Assembly: GCA_027008885.1 (NCBI GenBank)
Contig: JALVDQ010000344.1
Location: 1 to 8,702, forward strand
From: Thiotrichaceae bacterium
GTDB lineage: Bacteria > Pseudomonadota > Gammaproteobacteria > Thiotrichales > Thiotrichaceae
DNA length: 8,702 nucleotides
Direction: 5' to 3'
Positions 5,589 through 8,702 of the stretch are shown in pieces; positions within the stretch are counted from its first letter, which is position 1; each line of letters begins with the position of its first letter. The translations under genes and the position numbers were made by a program. Under the pieces are notes generated by a model. The model searched no databases, had not been told where the DNA came from, and worked only from the letters and a program-made list of their open reading frames with translations.

Positions 5589-7670
5589 TTGAGTAATTTA
5601 CTTTTCCAGGATGTTACTGAACTAAAGGGGGTCGGTCCCAGGCTTGCCGAAAACCTGCAAAAACTCGGTATCGAGAAAGTACAGGATTTATTCTTTCACC
5701 TGCCACTGCGTTATCAGGATCGCACCAGGGTTTATCCCATAGGCAGCACTCATCACGCCCAGGAAGTAATGATTGTCGGGGTGGTGGAACATTCGCAGAT
5801 TATTTTCAAGCACCGCCGCATGATGATCGTAACACTATCAGATGCAAGCGGTTTTATTACACTGCGTTTTTTTCATTTTAGCAATGCCCAGCAAAAAAGC
5901 TTTTCCAGAGGCACCCGCGTAAGTTGCTTTGGTGAAGTGCGTATCAGCAATACAAACCGTGAAATGGTGCATCCTGAATACCGGATTTTACAGGGCGATG
6001 CGCCACTTCAGCTAAGTGACACACTGACACCCATCTACCCCACAACCAAAGGCTTGCAACAACGCACCCTGCTGCGTCTGGTTGGCGAAGCACTAAAACA
6101 GCTTGCGGCACTGGATGATTTAATCCCGGCAGAGATTATTCAGCAATACCAGCAAATCGAACTACATCAAGCCCTGCGGATTCTGCATCAACCCGCGCCA
6201 AATATCAGCGCCAGTGACTTGCTTGCACGTTCTCATCCCGCGCAGCAGCGTGTTATTTTTGAAGAGTTGCTGGCGCATCATTTAAGTCTGAGAAAGCTGC
6301 GGGAGCAACGCAAAAAAGTCTCAGGTATTGCATTAAAAAATCAGCATAAGTATTTTATACAACTGCGTAAATCACTACCTTTCAAATTAACCAACGCACA
6401 GTTGCGAGTGATTGACGAGATCAACCAGGACTTGCAACAGGCGCACCCCATGAATCGACTGGTTCAGGGCGACGTCGGTTCAGGCAAGACTCTGGTAGCA
6501 GCGGCGGCGGCACTGGATGCCATTGAAGCAGGTTTTCAGGTTGCGCTTATGGCACCCACAGAAATCCTGGCAGAACAGCATTTCAGGAGCTTTAGTCAAT
6601 GGTTGCAACCGCTTAAACTCAAAGTTACACACCTCTCTGGCAAGCAAAAAGTCGCGGACAAACGCGACGCGCTGGAGAATATCGCACTGGGTTCAAGCCA
6701 TCTGGCAGTGGGTACACACGCGCTGTTTCAAGATGATGTGCAGTTTCAAAAGCTGGGGCTGATCATTATTGATGAACAGCACCGTTTTGGCGTACATCAA
6801 CGCCTTGCATTGCGAGAAAAAGGCAAGCAACCGCAACAATCCTTTTATCCACATCAACTGGTAATGACTGCCACACCGATCCCCCGAACGCTCGCCATGA
6901 CCACCTATGCCGACATGGATTACTCTGTTATTGATGAATTGCCTCCAGGACGCACTCCCGTAAAAACCGTAGTCATCAGTAATTCACGTCGCGCTGATAT
7001 TGTCGAGCGCATCAACAGGGTATGTGCCAATGATGGCGCGCAGGTCTATTGGGTTTGTACCCTGATTGAAGAATCCGAAGCGCTGCAATGCCAAAATGCA
7101 GAAGAAACCTGGGAACTGTTAAAAGAAGCCCTGCCCGATCTGAATATCGGTCTGATTCATGGTCGCATGAAAAGTGATGAAAAAGAAAACATTATGTCAC
7201 AATTTAAGGCAGGTCAGATTCAACTGCTGGTTGCTACCACGGTTATTGAAGTCGGTGTTGATGTACCCAATGCCTCACTAATGATTATTGAAAACGCCGA
7301 ACGCCTGGGGCTGGCGCAATTGCATCAACTCCGGGGACGGGTTGGACGCGGCAGCAAGGCAAGCAGCTGTGTTTTGATGTACCAGACACCACTCTCGCAA
7401 AATGCCCGCAAACGCCTGGAAGCACTACGCAACAGCAATGACGGCTTTGAAATCGCACAGATTGACCTGCAAATTCGCGGCCCCGGCGAAGTCTTTGGCA
7501 CCCGTCAAACAGGCGAACTACAGTTTAAAATCGCCAATCTTGTGGATGACCAGCAACTGTTACCACAAGTTCAACAGGCAGCCCAGCAACTTATTGATAA
7601 CTACCCTGATTCGGTAGAAGCGTTAATTCAACGCTGGATTAAACATGCCGAGGAGTATGCCTCGGTCTAA
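5589..7670 (+). CDS. recG: ATP-dependent DNA helicase RecG
   Basis: RecG reverses stalled replication forks and branch-migrates Holliday junctions and R-loops. At 693 residues it has the length of E. coli RecG. The N-terminal wedge domain includes VGPRL and LPLRYQDRT (39-47). The helicase motifs are Walker A QGDVGSGKT (about 294-302), DEQH (about 395-398), TATPIPRT (about 427-434), IHGRM (about 522-526), ATTVIEVGVDVPNA and the arginine-finger motif QLRGRVGRG (about 579-590). The QIRGPGEVFGTRQ segment near the C-terminus is the TRG region that couples ATP use to movement. The start is TTG at 5589. An in-frame TAA lies just upstream at 5580 and no ATG lies between, so TTG is the only start giving a complete wedge domain, although its ribosome-binding site is weak. 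It is probably cotranscribed with plsY. A C/T-run element follows 10 nt after the stop. Confidence 0.98.
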   Translation: MSNLLFQDVTELKGVGPRLAENLQKLGIEKVQDLFFHLPLRYQDRTRVYPIGSTHHAQEVMIVGVVEHSQIIFKHRRMMIVTLSDASGFITLRFFHFSNAQQKSFSRGTRVSCFGEVRISNTNREMVHPEYRILQGDAPLQLSDTLTPIYPTTKGLQQRTLLRLVGEALKQLAALDDLIPAEIIQQYQQIELHQALRILHQPAPNISASDLLARSHPAQQRVIFEELLAHHLSLRKLREQRKKVSGIALKNQHKYFIQLRKSLPFKLTNAQLRVIDEINQDLQQAHPMNRLVQGDVGSGKTLVAAAAALDAIEAGFQVALMAPTEILAEQHFRSFSQWLQPLKLKVTHLSGKQKVADKRDALENIALGSSHLAVGTHALFQDDVQFQKLGLIIIDEQHRFGVHQRLALREKGKQPQQSFYPHQLVMTATPIPRTLAMTTYADMDYSVIDELPPGRTPVKTVVISNSRRADIVERINRVCANDGAQVYWVCTLIEESEALQCQNAEETWELLKEALPDLNIGLIHGRMKSDEKENIMSQFKAGQIQLLVATTVIEVGVDVPNASLMIIENAERLGLAQLHQLRGRVGRGSKASSCVLMYQTPLSQNARKRLEALRNSNDGFEIAQIDLQIRGPGEVFGTRQTGELQFKIANLVDDQQLLPQVQQAAQQLIDNYPDSVEALIQRWIKHAEEYASV
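7648..7665 (+). other. Perfect 6-bp hairpin over the recG C-terminus
   Basis: CCGAGG (7648-7653) pairs perfectly with CCTCGG (7660-7665) around a 6-nt loop, extendable by one G-U pair, inside the last codons of recG. It is GC-rich like a terminator stem, but no U-run follows directly. The nearest T-run is 28 nt on, inside the C/T element. It may protect the 3' end or act together with that element. Confidence 0.5.
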
Positions 7671-7680
7671 ACACAATCCA

Positions 7681-7710
7681 ACCCATCCCCCCCTTTTTTT
7701 ACATATTTTT
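7681..7710 (+). repeat. C7/T7 dispersed element, copy 5 (recG 3' end)
   Basis: This copy is 30 bp: ACCCAT, 7 C, 7 T, ACAT, then ATTTTT. It starts 10 nt after the recG TAA, in the orientation that gives a C-run followed by a U-run in the recG transcript, as copy 2 does for hemB. Confidence 0.88.
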
Positions 7711-7722
7711 CCGTAACCCTGC

Positions 7723-7767
7723 AAACCACAAGGCACACGAACACAGAGAACACAAAGCACACAGAGG
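7723..7767 (+). repeat. CA/GA-rich imperfect short-period repeat
   Basis: About 45 bp are made almost only of A, C and G with recurring CACA-AGG, CACACGAA, CACAGAGAA, CACAAAG and CACACAGAGG blocks, an imperfect period of 7-10 bases. No T occurs until the end. It separates recG and its element from the AT-rich AbiE region. I have no function for it. Confidence 0.55.
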
Positions 7768-7782
7768 TTTTAATCTTTTTGT

Positions 7783-7810
7783 TTTTCAATTACAATCAGA
7801 CAAATATACA
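7783..7810 (+). promoter_or_regulatory. Possible promoter of the AbiE locus
   Basis: TTTTCA (7783-7788) and TATACA (7805-7810) are separated by 16 bp and each match four of six sigma-70 consensus positions. A second -10-like TATAAA lies at 7816-7821. AbiEi proteins are known to repress their own promoter through paired operator sites. Here the word TACTTAT occurs at 7812-7818 and 7831-7837, 19 bp apart as a direct repeat, which is a weak operator candidate. Confidence 0.3.
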
Positions 7811-7835
7811 ATACTTATAAATAATCAATGTACTT

Positions 7836-8432
7836 ATGTCTGCACTTCAAAAAATAGAAATTATAAAAAACAATGGTGGAATAATCCGTATGTCAGAAGC
7901 GCTGAAGGCTGGCATTAGTCGTTATATGCTTTATTCAATGCTCAATAAAGGTGAAATTAAACGCCTTTCTCGCGGGGTTTACATGCTTTCTGATACTTCA
8001 GCGATGAGTGAACCAGATCTAGCCATAATTGCCACACGAATACCTAATGCTGTTATATGTCTTATATCCGCCCTGTCATACCATGAACTGACAACACAGA
8101 TCCCTCATAAAATCAGCATTGCACTCCCTGCAGGCATTAAAACACCAAAGCTGGACTACCCACCTATCGCTGTTTACAGGTTCAATAAAGAAAGTTTTGA
8201 AGCGGGTATTGAAACCCATCAAATTGATGGCGTATCAATATATGTATACACCCCAGAGAAAACACTGGTTGATTGCTTTAAGTTTCGCAATAAAATAGGC
8301 ATGGATATTGTGCTTGAAGCCCTCAAACTCTATAAAGAAAAACAACATATTGATATAAAAAAGATTATGGAGTATGCAAAAATTTGCCGCGTATCAAAAG
8401 TAATAAGCCCTTATCTTGAGGCGTCGCTATGA
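7836..8432 (+). CDS. abiEi: AbiEi-type antitoxin / transcriptional repressor (type IV toxin-antitoxin)
   Basis: The 198-residue product matches the AbiEi antitoxin family. An N-terminal winged helix (about 1-50) runs through SRYMLYSMLNKGEIKRLSRG and ends in the typical RGVYML. A C-terminal domain follows with AVICLISALSYHELTTQIPHK (about 72-92), a IALPAG turn and the TPEKTLVDCFKFR segment (about 148-160). In the family, AbiEi neutralises the nucleotidyltransferase toxin AbiEii without a stable complex and also represses the operon through its winged helix. The gene is clearly more AT-rich than recG, suggesting acquisition. Its stop overlaps the start of the toxin remnant by 4 bp (ATGA), the usual arrangement. 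The ATG at 7836 has no obvious Shine-Dalgarno sequence. The frame is complete although the partner toxin is broken. The family call is firm; present activity is unknown. Confidence 0.85.
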   Translation: MSALQKIEIIKNNGGIIRMSEALKAGISRYMLYSMLNKGEIKRLSRGVYMLSDTSAMSEPDLAIIATRIPNAVICLISALSYHELTTQIPHKISIALPAGIKTPKLDYPPIAVYRFNKESFEAGIETHQIDGVSIYVYTPEKTLVDCFKFRNKIGMDIVLEALKLYKEKQHIDIKKIMEYAKICRVSKVISPYLEASL

Positions 8433-8592
8433 GTCAGAAAAATATTAAAAATTTAGCGGTTTCAACTCGCCAGAAGTTACTCAATAAAGCACATAAAGAT
8501 CAAGAAAAAACTTTATTCAACCTGTTCTTGAATCTGTAGTAAACCAGGGTAATTTTGATAAAAATTGGCTTCCCGAGTCGAGCTGGAGTTGA
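8429..8592 (+). pseudogene. abiEii: AbiEii toxin remnant with large internal deletion
   Basis: The gene starts at the ATG that overlaps the antitoxin stop. Its first codons give MSQKNIKNLAVSTRQKLLNK and a few more residues, a normal AbiEii N-terminus. The reading then becomes unrelated and stops at 8537-8539 after 36 codons. In the +2 frame from about 8512 the sequence reads FIQPVLESVV, then NQGNFDKNWLPESSW, ending in TGA at 8590-8592. This resembles the last residues of AbiEii proteins (an F-x-x-P-V-L-E segment and a short W-x-P-x-x-x-W end). The whole nucleotidyltransferase core, roughly 250 codons in a family of about 300, is missing, and the two ends are joined out of frame between about 8490 and 8512. 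No active toxin can be made. The C-terminal match rests on memory of the family and is moderately sure. Confidence 0.75.
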
Positions 8593-8619
8593 TTATCAGG
8601 CAAATATTTACTCTTGAAC

Positions 8620-8629
8620 CCCAATTGGG
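8620..8629. other. 10-bp perfect palindrome
   Basis: CCCAATTGGG is a perfect palindrome 28 bp after the toxin remnant. The final stretch (8593-8702) shows no gene, RNA or family that I recognise; this palindrome is its only visible structure and may be chance. Confidence 0.25.
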
Positions 8630-8702
8630 TATACCGCTTATACTCTTTATTCTACCGCCTATCCTTGTTAAACTCTCGTTTTCCCCTTTGAAAACCGAGT
8701 CT

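Noticed and set aside
6517..7617. Short alternative-frame open frames inside recG
   Set aside because: They overlap the helicase motifs in another frame and have no family resemblance.
7812..7837. TACTTAT direct repeat as a firm AbiEi operator
   Set aside because: AbiEi operators are described as inverted repeats; a 7-bp direct repeat in AT-rich DNA is easily chance. It is mentioned only as a weak candidate.
8214..8222. ACCCATC word inside abiEi as a sixth element copy
   Set aside because: The C-run and T-run do not follow; it is a chance match to the first seven bases.
8593..8702. A further gene at the right edge
   Set aside because: Stops occur often in the frames and no recognisable protein or RNA was found in the 110 bp available.

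Overview
The window carries housekeeping genes of a gammaproteobacterial type. The evidence is a BioC/BioH pair for pimeloyl-ACP synthesis, a 693-residue RecG, PlsY/PlsC phospholipid acyltransferases, and a HemB of the kind that lacks the zinc cysteines. Base composition is moderate, codon use is ordinary, and the spacers are full of repeats. I cannot name the genus. A repeat-rich environmental gammaproteobacterium (for example a sulfur oxidiser or methanotroph relative) is a guess from overall feel, not from a marker.

Layout. The left half is read leftward. Starting from about 4861 the order is bioH, bioC (8-bp overlap), plsC (13-bp gap), hemB (47-bp gap), then a 323-bp gene-free spacer full of repeats, then aroE. 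The close spacing of bioH to hemB suggests one transcript; aroE may or may not be on it. A 63-bp divergent promoter region (4862-4924) separates this block from the rightward plsY and recG, which are 34 bp apart. To the right of recG the sequence becomes visibly AT-rich and holds an AbiE-type (type IV) toxin-antitoxin locus. The AbiEi antitoxin is intact, but the AbiEii toxin is reduced to its first ~24 and last ~26 codons by an internal deletion.

How the genes work together. BioC methylates malonyl-ACP so that it can enter fatty acid synthesis, and BioH removes the methyl group once pimeloyl-ACP is made. PlsY and PlsC perform the first and second acylations of glycerol-3-phosphate. HemB makes porphobilinogen for haem, AroE makes shikimate for aromatic amino acids, and RecG remodels stalled forks and recombination intermediates. 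Apart from the bio and pls pairs they share no pathway.

Main novelty. A short dispersed element occurs five times: ACCCAT, then a run of 7-8 C, a run of 5-7 T, a short A/T spacer and ATTTTT. Four copies are exactly 30 bp and one is 28 bp. Two 30-bp copies lie inside bioC and bioH without breaking the frame. Two sit 5 and 10 nt after the stop codons of hemB and recG. One lies in the leader of aroE and forms a large inverted pair with the hemB copy around a cluster of REP-like palindromes. I recognise no described family that matches it.
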